Source of the DNA: Phytobacter massiliensis JC163
GTDB taxonomy: Bacteria > Pseudomonadota > Gammaproteobacteria > Enterobacterales > Enterobacteriaceae
Direction of reading: 5' to 3'
Assembly (NCBI RefSeq): GCF_000321045.1
Contig: NZ_HE578945.1
Location: 995,891-1,059,890, forward strand
DNA: 64,000 nucleotides
How positions within the stretch are numbered: position 1 is the stretch's first letter; each line of letters starts with the position of its first letter. The translations under genes were made by a program, and so were the position numbers. Positions 1 through 10,257 of this stretch are shown here, in pieces. The notes under the pieces are model-generated. The model was not told where the DNA came from, did no database searches, and saw nothing but the letters and a program-made list of their open reading frames with translations.

Positions 1-573
1 CACCAGCGGCGGCAACGGCGCGCCGCCCTGATAGGGGAGCGGCTGGAAAAGGCGCATATTCCCGGCGCGCTGGAAGGCGCGCAAAGGCTGGCGCAGGGTG
101 GGGCCGTGACCCGCGGCCATTTCGCCCGTTTTCTTGTCGAGGCGGGAAAAGCCACTACGGTGGCTGACGTTTTTAAGCGCTATCTTGCGCGAGGGAAAAC
201 CGGATATGTTCCGCCGCAGTGGTGTACAATAGAACAAGCTATTGAAGTGATTCATCATTCTGGCGGAACGGCGGTTCTCGCCCATCCGGGGCGCTACGAT
301 CTGTCCGCTAAATGGTTGAAAAGACTGCTGGCGCATTTCGCGCAAAGCGGCGGTGAGGCGATGGAAGTCGCCCAGTGCCAGCAGGCTCCCAATGAACGCC
401 AGCAGCTGGCCGCTTATGCCCGCGACTATGGTCTTCTGGCCTCTCAGGGTTCAGATTTTCATCAGCCCTGTTCGTGGATTGAGCTGGGGCGAAAACTCTG
501 GCTACCGGCAGGGGTTGAAGGCGTCTGGCAGAAGTGGGAGCAGCCGCAACACAGTACAGAGAGGGAAGTATGA
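1..573 (+). CDS. rnm: RNase AM / 5'-3' exoribonuclease Rnm, 5' truncated by window edge
   Basis: C-terminal part of the PHP-domain nuclease Rnm (YciV, TrpH). The family acts on RNA 5' ends, including trimming of rRNA 5' ends, and on 3',5'-bisphosphonucleotides. The reading frame is open from base 1, so the true start lies outside the window; an internal GTG at 106 should not be taken as the start. Metal-binding PHP motifs visible are LAHPGRYD and GSDFH near the C terminus; the N-terminal HxH motif is missing because of the window edge. The stop overlaps the start of yciO by 4 bases (ATGA), suggesting coupled translation, the same arrangement as in E. coli. Identification is from strong resemblance to the E. 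coli protein and synteny. Confidence 0.93.
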   Translation, partial: HQRRQRRAALIGERLEKAHIPGALEGAQRLAQGGAVTRGHFARFLVEAGKATTVADVFKRYLARGKTGYVPPQWCTIEQAIEVIHHSGGTAVLAHPGRYDLSAKWLKRLLAHFAQSGGEAMEVAQCQQAPNERQQLAAYARDYGLLASQGSDFHQPCSWIELGRKLWLPAGVEGVWQKWEQPQHSTEREV

Positions 574-1190
574 GTCAGTTTTTCTATATCCATCCGGAAA
601 ACCCGCAGCAGCGCCTGATTAACCAGGCGGTGGAAATTGTCCGCAAAGGCGGCGTTATTGTTTACCCAACCGATTCCGGCTACGCGCTGGGATGTAAAAT
701 CGAAGATAAAGGCGCGATGGAGCGCATCTGCCGCATCCGCCAGCTGCCGGACGGGCACAACTTCACGTTGATGTGCCGCGATTTATCCGAGCTGTCAACC
801 TATGCCCACGTCGATAACATCGCGTTTCGTCTGATTAAAAACAACACGCCCGGCAACTACACCTTTATTCTGAAAGGAACGAAAGAGGTGCCGCGTCGAC
901 TGTTGCAGGAGAAGCGTAAAACGATTGGCCTGCGCGTCCCGGCGAATCCTATCGCCCTTGAGCTATTACAGGCGCTCGGCGAGCCGATGCTCTCGACCTC
1001 TTTAATGCTGCCGGGCAGCGAGTTTACCGAGTCCGACCCGGATGAGATCAAAGACCGCCTGGAAAAACAGGTCGATTTGATCATTCATGGCGGTTATCTC
1101 GGCCAGCAGCCGACGACCGTTGTCGATCTGACGGATGATGCGCCGGTGGTGATCCGTGAAGGCGTGGGCGACGTTAAACCTTTCCAGTAA
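570..1190 (+). CDS. yciO: YciO, Sua5/YrdC-fold protein
   Basis: A 206-residue protein of the Sua5/YciO/YrdC (TsaC-like) fold, the same length as E. coli YciO. The YrdC relatives make threonylcarbamoyl-AMP for tRNA t6A; YciO is a paralogue whose physiological role is not well settled. Visible family features are the early [16 protein letters not shown] segment and the [17 protein letters not shown] segment near the C terminus, which shape the nucleotide pocket. The start is ATG at 570, overlapping the rnm stop; a longer in-frame reading from 534 would place an extra 12 residues inside rnm and is not supported. The gap to rluB is 83 bases. Confidence 0.94.
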   Translation: MSQFFYIHPENPQQRLINQAVEIVRKGGVIVYPTDSGYALGCKIEDKGAMERICRIRQLPDGHNFTLMCRDLSELSTYAHVDNIAFRLIKNNTPGNYTFILKGTKEVPRRLLQEKRKTIGLRVPANPIALELLQALGEPMLSTSLMLPGSEFTESDPDEIKDRLEKQVDLIIHGGYLGQQPTTVVDLTDDAPVVIREGVGDVKPFQ

Positions 1191-1273
1191 AGGCGCAACT
1201 CGCTATACTACGCCACCATTTCATCCTGATGGCCTTATCCGACGCCTGTGAAGGCGACACCTGAGGAAGCTCT

Positions 1274-2146
1274 ATGAGCGAGAAGTTACAAAAAGTCCTG
1301 GCGCGAGCCGGCCACGGCTCCCGCCGTGAAATTGAATCCATTATCGAAGCGGGGCGCGTCAGCGTCGACGGTAAAATTGCCACCCTTGGCGACCGCGTCG
1401 AAGTGACACCCGCACTGAAAATTCGTATCGATGGCCACCTTATTTCCGTCAAAGAGTCCGTCGAGCAAATCTGTCGCGTGCTGGCCTATTACAAGCCGGA
1501 AGGCGAGCTCTGCACCCGCAACGACCCGGAAGGGCGCCCGACCGTGTTCGACCGCCTGCCCAAACTGCGCGGCGCGCGCTGGATTGCCGTTGGCCGTCTT
1601 GATGTCAACACCTGCGGCCTGCTGTTATTCACCACCGACGGTGAGCTGGCGAACCGGCTGATGCACCCGAGCCGGGAAGTGGAACGTGAATACGCGGTGC
1701 GCGTGTTCGGCCAGATTGACGATGCCAAAGTGCGCGAGCTGGCGCGCGGCGTGCAGCTTGAAGATGGCCCGGCGGCGTTTAAAACCATTAAATTCAGCGG
1801 CGGCGAAGGTATCAACCAGTGGTACAACGTCACCCTGACCGAAGGCCGCAACCGCGAAGTCCGCCGTCTGTGGGAAGCGGTGGGCGTGCAGGTTAGCCGC
1901 CTTATCCGTGTACGCTATGGCGATATTCCGCTGCCGAAAGGGCTGCCGCGCGGCGGCTGGACGGAGCTGGATCTGGCGCAAACTAACTACCTGCGCGAAC
2001 TGGTAGGGCTGCCGCCGGAGACCACCTCTAAAGTCGCGGTGGAGAAAGACCGTCGTCGCATGAAGGCGAACCAGATTCGTCGTGCGGTGAAACGCCACAG
2101 CCAGGTTTCAGGCAACCGTCGCGGCGGTCGCAACAGCAATGGCTGA
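1274..2146 (+). CDS. rluB: 23S rRNA pseudouridine(2605) synthase RluB
   Basis: Pseudouridine synthase of the RsuA/RluB/E/F family, 290 residues against 291 in E. coli. RluB converts U2605 of 23S rRNA to pseudouridine. An S4 RNA-binding domain occupies about residues 1-60 ([16 protein letters not shown]), followed by the catalytic domain with the [11 protein letters not shown] motif that contains the catalytic aspartate (near residue 110), and the [12 protein letters not shown] motif. The C terminus is a basic tail rich in Arg, Asn and Gly, typical of RluB. It ends 21 bases before the convergent btuR stop, with no clear terminator between them. Confidence 0.95.
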   Translation: MSEKLQKVLARAGHGSRREIESIIEAGRVSVDGKIATLGDRVEVTPALKIRIDGHLISVKESVEQICRVLAYYKPEGELCTRNDPEGRPTVFDRLPKLRGARWIAVGRLDVNTCGLLLFTTDGELANRLMHPSREVEREYAVRVFGQIDDAKVRELARGVQLEDGPAAFKTIKFSGGEGINQWYNVTLTEGRNREVRRLWEAVGVQVSRLIRVRYGDIPLPKGLPRGGWTELDLAQTNYLRELVGLPPETTSKVAVEKDRRRMKANQIRRAVKRHSQVSGNRRGGRNSNG

Positions 2147-2167
2147 GGCGTCGCGCCGCGAATTGCC

Positions 2168-2758
2168 TTAGTAATCGATACCGATCTGCGCTTTAACGCC
2201 CGCTTCGAAGGCATGCTTCACCGGGCGTAGCTCGCTGACGGTATCGGCAAGCTCCAGAATATCCCGGTGGCATCCGCGCCCGGTGATGATCACCGTCTGG
2301 TGCGCCGGGCGGCTGTTGAGCGCATCAATGACCGACGCCAGCGGCAGATAATCATAGGCGACCATATAGGTCAGCTCATCGAGCACAACCATATCCAGCG
2401 AGGCATCTGCCAGCATCCGCTGCGCGTGTTGCCACACCTCTAGACAGGCAGCGGTGTCGCTTTCGCGGTTTTGCGTCTCCCAGGTAAAGCCTGTCGCCAT
2501 CACCTGAAACTCTACGCCGTGCGGTTCAAGCAGGTTGCGCTCGCCGTTAGGCCAGGTGCCCTTAATAAACTGAATCACGCCGACTTTTTTGCCATGGCCA
2601 ACCGCGCGCGTGGCGGTGCCGAACGCGGCGGTGGTTTTGCCTTTCCCGTTGCCGGTAAAAACAATGACTATGCCTCTTTCTTCCTGCGCCGCGGCGACGC
2701 GGGCATCAACCTTGTCTTTTACCCGTTGCTGGCGCTGCTGGTAACGTTCTTCGCTCAT
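2168..2758 (-). CDS. btuR: Cob(I)alamin adenosyltransferase BtuR (CobA)
   Basis: ATP:corrinoid adenosyltransferase, 196 residues, same length as E. coli BtuR. It moves the 5'-deoxyadenosyl group from ATP to cob(I)alamin or cobinamide during cobalamin salvage and synthesis. The P-loop GNGKGKTTA lies near residue 36, and the Walker B-like MVVLDELTYM follows at about residue 120. The start codon overlaps the stop of the upstream gene yciK by 4 bases, so the two are co-transcribed and probably translationally coupled, as in E. coli. Confidence 0.95.
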   Translation of the reverse strand: MSEERYQQRQQRVKDKVDARVAAAQEERGIVIVFTGNGKGKTTAAFGTATRAVGHGKKVGVIQFIKGTWPNGERNLLEPHGVEFQVMATGFTWETQNRESDTAACLEVWQHAQRMLADASLDMVVLDELTYMVAYDYLPLASVIDALNSRPAHQTVIITGRGCHRDILELADTVSELRPVKHAFEAGVKAQIGIDY

Positions 2759-3513
2759 TGTGATATCCCCGGTTTGCGCCCCGGCTGCGCATCAAAGCTC
2801 ATGCCGGTTTTGCGGCGGCTGTCGTCGCCCATCAGCCACAGATAGAGCGGCATGATATCGGCAGGCGTTTTAAGTTTTTGCGGATCTTCGGTGGGGAAGG
2901 CGCTGGCGCGCATGTTGGTACGCGTGCCCCCCGGGTTGATGCAGTTGACGCGCAGGCGGTTCTGATACTCTTCGGCCAGCACCTGCATCATGCCTTCGGT
3001 GGCAAATTTCGACACGGCATAGGCCCCCCAACTGGCGCGACCTTGCCGACCGACGCTGGAGGAGGTAAATACCAGCGAGCCGCTTTCAGATTTCAGTAAT
3101 AAAGGAAGCAGCGCCTGCGTCAGGTAAAACGTGGCGTTGACGTTGACCTGCATGACTTCATTCCACACCTCCGGGCGCTGCTCGCTCATCGGGCAGATAT
3201 CACCCAGCAGACCGGCGTTATGCAGCACGCCGTCGAGGCGCGGATAATGTTCAGACAGCTGTGCGGCCAGATGCTGGCAGTCAGCGGGCGTACAGCTGGC
3301 AAGATCCAGCGTATAGCAGCTTGCCGCCAGGCCGCCGTTGCGGCTGATGGCGCTGGCGACATCGCGGAGCTTTTCCTCATTGCGCCCGAGCAGGATAAGA
3401 CGGGCGCCGTGACGGGCGTAACTGAGCGCCGCCTCTTTACCGATGCCATCGCTGGCGCCGGTCACCAGAATGATACGGTTGTGTAACAGGTCGCGTTGTG
3501 GCTGATAATGCAC
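2755..3513 (-). CDS. yciK: Short-chain dehydrogenase YciK
   Basis: Classical short-chain dehydrogenase/reductase, 252 residues as in E. coli. The NAD(P)-binding motif TGASDGIG is at residues 19-26, the NAG motif (HNAGLLGD) follows, and the catalytic Ser and YxxxK (YAVSK) are visible near residues 145-163. Physiological substrate is not established for the family. It is the first gene of the yciK-btuR unit. The region upstream (3514-3714) is the shared, divergent promoter region with sohB. Confidence 0.93.
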   Translation of the reverse strand: MHYQPQRDLLHNRIILVTGASDGIGKEAALSYARHGARLILLGRNEEKLRDVASAISRNGGLAASCYTLDLASCTPADCQHLAAQLSEHYPRLDGVLHNAGLLGDICPMSEQRPEVWNEVMQVNVNATFYLTQALLPLLLKSESGSLVFTSSSVGRQGRASWGAYAVSKFATEGMMQVLAEEYQNRLRVNCINPGGTRTNMRASAFPTEDPQKLKTPADIMPLYLWLMGDDSRRKTGMSFDAQPGRKPGISQ

Positions 3514-3714
3514 GCTAACTCCTTGGTCTCAACCCGTTTTGTTTCATTCCGGGTTTATGCCTGAAACACAGCATGATTTCAATCAGTCTGGGGGAGGGTT
3601 CTCTCATTTCGCGAGATAAGAACGCTTTTTAGCCGCGCAGCGAAGTGAAGACGCGCCAGGCAGGCTCATGTACACTGGCAGCGTTCGTTAAGTGACTCAA
3701 GCAAGGTGGAATGC

Positions 3715-4761
3715 GTGGAATTACTGTCTGAATACGGTCTGTTTTTAGCCAAAATCGTCACTGTAGTGGCGGCGATTGCGGTGGTGGTGATGCTGATAGT
3801 TAACCAGTCGCTGCGTAAGCGGCAGCGAGGCGAATTACGCGTTACCCGCCTTGGCGAGCAATATAAAGAGATGCAGGAGGAGCTGTCGGTCGCCCTGCTG
3901 GAGCCGGCGCAGCAAAAACTCTGGCATAAGGCGCAGAAGAAAAAATCGCGACAGGAGGCGAAAGCGGCCAAAGCAAAAGCGAAAGCGGGCGAAGCCGCTG
4001 CCGCGACGAAGCCGCGCGCCTGGGTGCTGGATTTTAAAGGCAGTATGGATGCCCATGAGGTCGGCGCGCTGCGTGAAGAGATAACGGCGGTACTGACCCT
4101 GGCGCAGCCGGCGGATCAGGTGATTATGCGGCTGGAAAGCCCCGGCGGCGTGGTGCATGGTTACGGGCTGGCGGCATCGCAGATGCAGCGCCTGCGGGAT
4201 AAGCACATCCCGCTAACCGTGGCGGTAGATAAAGTCGCGGCGAGCGGCGGTTATATGATGGCCTGCGTGGCGGATAAAATCGTCGCCGCGCCGTTCTCTA
4301 TCATCGGCTCGATCGGGGTGGTGGCGCAGATCCCTAACTTTAATCGCTTCCTGAAAAGCAAAGATATTGATATTGAGCTGCATACCGCCGGGCAGTACAA
4401 ACGTACGCTGACTTTGCTGGGTGAAAATACCGAAGAGGGGCGGCAGAAATTCCGTGAGAGCCTGAACGAAACCCATGATCTGTTTAAAGGATTCGTGCAG
4501 CAAATGCGCCCGCAGTTGAATATTGATGAAGTGGCGACTGGCGAGCACTGGTACGGAACCCAGGCGCTGGAGAAAGGTCTGGTCGACGAGGTGGGCACCA
4601 GCGATGAGCTTCTGCTGGGGTTAATGCAGAGCCATGAGGTGATCGGCCTGCGTTATCTGCAGCGCAAAAAGCTGTTGGATCGCCTGACCGGCAGTGCAGC
4701 AGAGAGCGCAGACCGCCTGCTGATGCGCTGGTGGCAGCGCGGACAAAAACCGATGCAGTAA
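3715..4761 (+). CDS. sohB: Inner-membrane peptidase SohB (S49 family)
   Basis: Membrane-anchored serine peptidase related to SppA; in E. coli extra copies suppress degP (htrA) loss. One N-terminal membrane segment (about residues 5-28) is followed by a charged, Lys/Ala-rich coiled stretch (about 50-95) and the S49 peptidase domain with KVAASGGYMMA carrying the catalytic serine and the QYKRTLT segment carrying the lysine. I chose the GTG at 3715, which gives a 348-residue protein beginning MELLSEYGL as in E. coli, with an AAGG ribosome binding site 8 bases upstream. A GTG at 3706 would add three residues and overlap that site. Confidence 0.92.
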   Translation: MELLSEYGLFLAKIVTVVAAIAVVVMLIVNQSLRKRQRGELRVTRLGEQYKEMQEELSVALLEPAQQKLWHKAQKKKSRQEAKAAKAKAKAGEAAAATKPRAWVLDFKGSMDAHEVGALREEITAVLTLAQPADQVIMRLESPGGVVHGYGLAASQMQRLRDKHIPLTVAVDKVAASGGYMMACVADKIVAAPFSIIGSIGVVAQIPNFNRFLKSKDIDIELHTAGQYKRTLTLLGENTEEGRQKFRESLNETHDLFKGFVQQMRPQLNIDEVATGEHWYGTQALEKGLVDEVGTSDELLLGLMQSHEVIGLRYLQRKKLLDRLTGSAAESADRLLMRWWQRGQKPMQ

Positions 4762-4763
4762 AC

Positions 4764-4792
4764 AAAACGCGAGGCCGGTGCCTCGCGTTTTT
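4764..4792. terminator. Bidirectional terminator between sohB and yciN
   Basis: Inverted repeat ACGCGAGGC/GCCTCGCGT with a 4-base loop, flanked by an A-run on one side and a T-run on the other, so it can terminate both convergent genes. Confidence 0.85.
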
Positions 4793-4795
4793 CGT

Positions 4796-5047
4796 TCAGT
4801 CTACCAGATGATACTTTTCTGATAGTTCATGGGCCAGATACTTAAACATGTTAAAGACAGCGGTACTTTTTGCAGTAGGCAAACCCTGCGCGTCAAGAAA
4901 GTATTCGCCGCTGAAAACCAGAACGCCATTGCGCTGAGTGACACCTGTGGCTTCGATGCCGGACAGCGTGTCTTCATGATCGCGGATTAATTTGTTGGCC
5001 AGATCGAGTAAAGACTGGCGGTCGATTGGTTGCTTTACAGGCTCCAT
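4796..5047 (-). CDS. yciN: YciN, conserved small protein (DUF2498)
   Basis: An 83-residue soluble protein, equal in length to E. coli YciN, of unknown function. The central segment ([20 protein letters not shown]) and the C-terminal [21 protein letters not shown]-like end are strongly conserved. The start is ATG at 5047, preceded by a strong GGAGGGG site; an 18-residue upstream extension is possible in frame but unsupported. It is transcribed convergently with sohB and divergently from topA. Confidence 0.9.
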   Translation of the reverse strand: MEPVKQPIDRQSLLDLANKLIRDHEDTLSGIEATGVTQRNGVLVFSGEYFLDAQGLPTAKSTAVFNMFKYLAHELSEKYHLVD

Positions 5048-5446
5048 TTCACCCCTCCGTAAAATTTTTTCAATTTTACGCCCGAGCCCGCGCCGGGGCA
5101 AATTTTCCCTGCTCGGGCAAGGGTTTTGCGTCTATGCTAGTGCTGGCGTGATTCGAATTTGCATGCTAATAAAGTTGCTTAACAAATTTTATCAGGTACA
5201 GTGTGACGCTTTCGTCAATCTGGCAACAGATTTGCTTGACATTCGACCGTAATACCGCCGTGCTCCGTCGCTTGCTAGCGCAAAAGCCTGTTAACTCAGT
5301 CACCTGGCAGTGGATTATCTTATCGCTGGCGCAAAAAAAGGTTGATATCCAGTGACGTCGTCGCAATATGAGTAGCTCGTCGCCACTGGAAGGTGAAGCA
5401 AATGTGCGGCGAATTCCTGGATGAATTTTATTAGGTAAAGGTGAAT
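5048..5446. promoter_or_regulatory. topA/yciN divergent intergenic region
   Basis: About 400 bases without a gene. In E. coli the topA upstream region carries several promoters used by different sigma factors and responding to supercoiling. Here a good -35-like TTGACA is at 5236-5241 but has only a poor -10 at standard spacing, and a -10-like TATCTT lies at 5316-5321. I cannot assign exact start sites. AT-rich around 5160-5240. Confidence 0.45.
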
Positions 5447-8044
5447 ATGGGTAAAGCTCTTGTCATCGTTGAGTCCCCGGCAAAAGCCAAAACGATCAAT
5501 AAGTACCTGGGTAATGACTACGTAGTCAAATCGAGCGTAGGGCATATCCGCGATTTGCCGACCAGTGGCTCAGCAGCTAAAAAGAGCGCTGATTCTGCCT
5601 CCGCCAAAACGGCTAAAAAGCCTAAAAAGGATGAACGTGGCGCGCTTGTCAACCGTATGGGTATCGACCCGTGGCATGACTGGGATGCGCACTACGAAGT
5701 GCTGCCCGGCAAAGAAAAAGTGGTTGCTGAATTAAAGCAGCTTGCTGAAAAAGCCGACCATATCTATCTCGCAACCGACCTTGACCGCGAAGGGGAGGCC
5801 ATCGCCTGGCACCTGCGGGAAGTGATCGGCGGCGACGACAAGCGTTACAGCCGCGTGGTGTTTAACGAAATCACCAAAAACGCGATTCGTCAGGCGTTTG
5901 AAACGCCGGGCGAGCTTAACATTGACCGGGTCAATGCCCAGCAGGCGCGGCGCTTTATGGACCGCGTGGTGGGCTATATGGTCTCGCCACTGCTGTGGAA
6001 AAAAATTGCTCGCGGCCTCTCAGCAGGGCGCGTACAGTCGGTAGCGGTACGTCTGGTGGTGGAGCGCGAGCGCGAAATCAAAGCCTTTGTGCCGGAAGAG
6101 TTTTGGGAAATTGACGCCAGCGCGGCGACCCCCGGCGGCGATTCGCTGCCGCTGCAGGTTACGCACGAAGGCGACAAGCCTTTCCGCCCGACCAGCCGCG
6201 AACAAACGATGGCGGCGGTAAGCCTGCTGGAGAAAGCCCGTTATACGGTGCTGGAGCGTGAAGACAAGCCCACCAGCAGCAAACCGGGCGCGCCGTTTAT
6301 CACCTCCACGCTGCAACAGGCGGCAAGTACCCGTCTTGGTTTCGGCGTGAAGAAAACCATGATGATGGCTCAGCGCTTATATGAAGCGGGTTACATCACC
6401 TACATGCGTACCGACTCAACCAACCTGAGTCAGGATGCCGTAAGCATGGTTCGCGCCTTCATTGGCGACAGCTATGGCAAGAAGTATCTGCCGGAGAACG
6501 CCAACCAGTACGCCAGCAAAGAGAACTCTCAGGAAGCGCACGAAGCGATTCGTCCTTCTGACGTCAATGTGCAGGCGGAATCCCTGAAAGATATGGAAAC
6601 CGACGCCCAGAAGCTGTACCAGCTGATCTGGCGTCAGTTCGTCGCCTGCCAAATGACGCCGGCGCAGTATGACTCCACCACGATTACCGTGGGCGCGGGC
6701 GACTTCCGCCTGAAAGCGCGTGGCCGTATTCTGCGCTTCGACGGCTGGACAAAGGTGATGCCTGCGCTGCGTAAAGGCGACGAGGACCGTACGCTGCCGG
6801 CGGTCAATACCGGCGATGTGCTCTCTCTTATCGAGCTGACGCCAGCCCAGCATTTTACCAAGCCGCCAGCGCGTTTCAGCGAAGCGTCTCTGGTCAAAGA
6901 ACTGGAAAAGCGCGGCATTGGCCGTCCCTCTACCTACGCGTCTATTATCTCGACCATTCAGGATCGTGGCTACGTTCGCGTTGAGAACCGCCGCTTCTAT
7001 GCAGAGAAGATGGGGGAGATCGTGACCGATCGGCTGGAAGAGAACTTCCGCGAGCTGATGAACTACGACTTCACCGCCCAGATGGAAGACCGCCTCGATC
7101 AGGTGGCCAAGCATGAGGCGGAGTGGCGAAAAGTGCTGGACAGCTTCTTCGGCGATTTTTCCCGCCAGCTTGAAAAGGCGGAGCAGGACCCGGAAGAAGG
7201 CGGCATGCGCCCTAACCAGATGGTGCTGACCAGCATTGACTGCCCGACCTGCGGCCGCAAAATGGGTATCCGTACCGCCAGCACCGGGGTTTTCCTCGGC
7301 TGTTCCGGTTACGCCCTGTCGCCGAAAGAGCGCTGTAAAACCACCATCAACCTGGTGCCGGAAAACGAAGTGCTCAACGTGCTGGAAGGCGATGACGCGG
7401 AAACCAACGCCCTGCGTGCAAAACGTCGCTGCGGCAAATGCGGCACGGCGATGGACAGCTACCTTATCGATCCGAAGCGTAAGCTGCACGTGTGCGGCAA
7501 CAACCCGACCTGCGACGGCTATGAGATTGAAGAGGGTGAGTTCCGCATTAAAGGTTATGACGGCCCGGTGGTTGAGTGCGAAAAATGCGGCTCTGAAATG
7601 CACCTGAAAATGGGGCGTTTTGGCAAGTACATGGCCTGTACCAACGACGACTGTAAGAATACCCGTAAGATCCTGCGCAATGGCGAAGTTGCGCCGCCGA
7701 AGGAAGATCCGGTGCCGTTGCCTGAGCTGCCGTGTGAAAAATCCGACGCGTACTTCGTTCTGCGCGACGGCGCGGCGGGTGTTTTCCTTGCGGCGAACAC
7801 CTTCCCCAAATCACGCGAAACCCGTGCGCCGCTGGTGGAAGAGCTCTACCGCTTCCGTGACCGGCTACCGGAAAAGCTGCGCTATCTTGCCGATGCGCCG
7901 CAGCAGGACCCGGATGGCAATAAAACCGTGGTGCGCTTTAGCCGTAAAACGAAGCAGCAGTATGTCGCTTCGGAAAAAGAGGGCAAAGCCACTAACTGGA
8001 CCGCTTTCTTTATCGACGGCAAATGGACCATGGCTAAAAAATAG
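5447..8044 (+). CDS. topA: DNA topoisomerase I
   Basis: Type IA topoisomerase, 865 residues as in E. coli; it relaxes negative supercoils by passing one strand through a transient single-strand break. The N-terminal TOPRIM domain is seen as [12 protein letters not shown] and [14 protein letters not shown]; the catalytic tyrosine lies in [12 protein letters not shown] (about residue 319). The C-terminal third carries several four-cysteine zinc ribbons ([27 protein letters not shown]) and the final DNA-binding domains. I place the start at ATG 5447, preceded by an AGGTAAAGGTG site; a GTG two codons upstream is part of that site. Confidence 0.97.
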   Translation: MGKALVIVESPAKAKTINKYLGNDYVVKSSVGHIRDLPTSGSAAKKSADSASAKTAKKPKKDERGALVNRMGIDPWHDWDAHYEVLPGKEKVVAELKQLAEKADHIYLATDLDREGEAIAWHLREVIGGDDKRYSRVVFNEITKNAIRQAFETPGELNIDRVNAQQARRFMDRVVGYMVSPLLWKKIARGLSAGRVQSVAVRLVVEREREIKAFVPEEFWEIDASAATPGGDSLPLQVTHEGDKPFRPTSREQTMAAVSLLEKARYTVLEREDKPTSSKPGAPFITSTLQQAASTRLGFGVKKTMMMAQRLYEAGYITYMRTDSTNLSQDAVSMVRAFIGDSYGKKYLPENANQYASKENSQEAHEAIRPSDVNVQAESLKDMETDAQKLYQLIWRQFVACQMTPAQYDSTTITVGAGDFRLKARGRILRFDGWTKVMPALRKGDEDRTLPAVNTGDVLSLIELTPAQHFTKPPARFSEASLVKELEKRGIGRPSTYASIISTIQDRGYVRVENRRFYAEKMGEIVTDRLEENFRELMNYDFTAQMEDRLDQVAKHEAEWRKVLDSFFGDFSRQLEKAEQDPEEGGMRPNQMVLTSIDCPTCGRKMGIRTASTGVFLGCSGYALSPKERCKTTINLVPENEVLNVLEGDDAETNALRAKRRCGKCGTAMDSYLIDPKRKLHVCGNNPTCDGYEIEEGEFRIKGYDGPVVECEKCGSEMHLKMGRFGKYMACTNDDCKNTRKILRNGEVAPPKEDPVPLPELPCEKSDAYFVLRDGAAGVFLAANTFPKSRETRAPLVEELYRFRDRLPEKLRYLADAPQQDPDGNKTVVRFSRKTKQQYVASEKEGKATNWTAFFIDGKWTMAKK

Positions 8045-8065
8045 CCATAAATGAAGGTGTTACAG

Positions 8066-8090
8066 GGGCCGCAAAAGCGGCCCTTTTTTT
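8066..8090 (+). terminator. topA rho-independent terminator
   Basis: GGGCCGC-AAAA-GCGGCCC stem-loop followed directly by seven T residues, 22 bases after the topA stop. Confidence 0.93.
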
Positions 8091-8189
8091 ATAACCCGGC
8101 TTATTATTTTTTGTTGGAATCTATACATAGAAGATATAAATGATATAGTGGTTATAGTTGAGCCTTTTCTTATTATCAAATCGTCTTAA

Positions 8190-9200
<1,011 letters not shown>

Positions 9201-9208
9201 GCTATGGC

Positions 9209-9236
9209 GGGGCATTCTTTGTCAATGGAATGCCCC
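9209..9236 (+). terminator. Probable cysB terminator hairpin
   Basis: Perfect 9-base stem GGGGCATTC/GAATGCCCC beginning 9 bases after the cysB stop. It is not followed by a T-run, so intrinsic termination may be weak. Confidence 0.5.
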
Positions 9237-9548
9237 ATCACGCTGACTTAAGTGCAATTGCTATTAACATCTTCTTATTTTGTCGCTCCCTTCGTCCCAT
9301 AATATCCCCCACGTTCTGTCCGCACTGTCGCGAATTAGCGACAAAAATAGAAACGAAATTGCCGCTGCGCAAATTTTTCACTTCAATAATTTATTTCTGG
9401 TCAAAAGATTGAATATTTCTTTGGAAACCATGCGTAAATTCACTGGCTTTTCAGCTAAAGTTCTTTTAGGATTTGTCTCATCTCATGATTAATTGTACCG
9501 ATTGTTGGTGCCGAAATGATAAGCGATATCGATTGTACGAGGTTAGCA
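9237..9548. other. cysB-ymiA intergenic region, no gene recognised
   Basis: About 310 AT-rich bases. Two overlapping short open frames (from 9230 and 9280) have no ribosome binding site and no family resemblance. The stretch presumably carries the promoter of ymiA-yciX; I could not identify one with confidence. Confidence 0.4.
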
Positions 9549-9677
9549 ATGCCGTCAGGAAGTGAAGAACCGCAAAGGGATCCGTCGCTCAAGCGCAAAG
9601 CGTGGCTGGCGGTATTTCTGGGTTCAGCGCTGTTCTGGGTCGTGGTTGCCTTAATCATCTGGAATTTCTGGGGTTAA
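9549..9677 (+). CDS. ymiA: YmiA, small single-span membrane protein
   Basis: A 42-residue protein closely resembling E. coli YmiA (46 residues). A charged N-terminal part (GSEEPQRDPSLKRKAW) is followed by one membrane span (about residues 19-40) ending in IIWNFWG. E. coli YmiA starts four codons further upstream, but here the equivalent codon is ACG, so I take the ATG at 9549, which has GAGG six bases upstream. An ATG at 9516 is also in frame and would add 11 residues. One base separates its stop from the yciX start, so the pair is surely one operon. Function unknown. Confidence 0.85.
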   Translation: MPSGSEEPQRDPSLKRKAWLAVFLGSALFWVVVALIIWNFWG

Positions 9678-9678
9678 A

Positions 9679-9849
9679 ATGGCGGTATCTGCCCGAACTG
9701 ACGCCGGTAAGCGTTTATGTCAGCGACATGACGCGCCGCAAAAAGCGAAACCGCAGGCGGCGACGTCTGTTCCGGCATCATGGAAATTGACACCGCAGCA
9801 GCAGGCTTTTATTGATGCTTTCGCAGAAGACGAAGCGGCAAAACAATAA
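9679..9849 (+). CDS. yciX: YciX, small conserved protein
   Basis: A 56-residue hydrophilic protein like E. coli YciX. The N-terminal half is variable and basic, while the C-terminal segment TPQQQAFIDAFAEDEAAKQ is the conserved part. The start ATG follows the ymiA stop by one base (TAAAATG), indicating translational coupling. Function is unknown. I found it by reading the frame next to ymiA. Confidence 0.82.
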   Translation: MAVSARTDAGKRLCQRHDAPQKAKPQAATSVPASWKLTPQQQAFIDAFAEDEAAKQ

Positions 9850-9986
9850 TTTCACGTTAGAGTCTCAGTAAAGGCTATTTCCTTATACTGCTCATGCGTA
9901 CTTATGTACTGTTAAATAAATACACCACAGCAATAACGAAACGCGCTCCGCGCTGAACGAATAAATATATTTTTGGTGTGAATACG

Positions 9987-10082
9987 ATGACCCATACTTC
10001 TGTTAAATACTGGTCGTGGATGAGCGTCTTCTCTGTATCGCTTCTCTTCTGGTGCCAGCTCGTCTGGATGTGGATCGCCTAA
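9987..10082 (+). CDS. ymiC: YmiC, 31-residue membrane protein
   Basis: A 31-residue single-span protein of the YmiC type, the length known from E. coli. The pattern is a short polar head, then [20 protein letters not shown], a Trp- and Ser-rich membrane helix, resembling the E. coli protein at the aromatic positions. It lies between yciX and acnA as in E. coli and is followed nine bases later by a strong terminator. Function unknown. Confidence 0.78.
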   Translation: MTHTSVKYWSWMSVFSVSLLFWCQLVWMWIA

Positions 10083-10090
10083 TCCTCTGA

Positions 10091-10116
10091 AAAACCTCGC
10101 TCCGGCGAGGTTTTTT
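10091..10116 (+). terminator. Terminator after ymiC
   Basis: CCTCGC-TCCG-GCGAGG stem-loop followed by six T residues. Confidence 0.9.
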
Positions 10117-10257
10117 GTTTCTGCGCGCGGTCGCGCACTGCCTGCCCATTTATCCATTTGGGTTGTTATCAAAACGTTACGACATGTTTGTGTTATCTTT
10201 AATACAGACCCCGAAAACAGTCGGGGTTTCGCAATCCCTGTTATTAAGGAGGAGCTT

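Noticed and set aside
6416-7603. 395-codon open frame on the minus strand
   Set aside because: Lies wholly antisense to topA; GC-rich codon bias of topA removes stops on the other strand. Composition is unlike a protein and there is no ribosome site.
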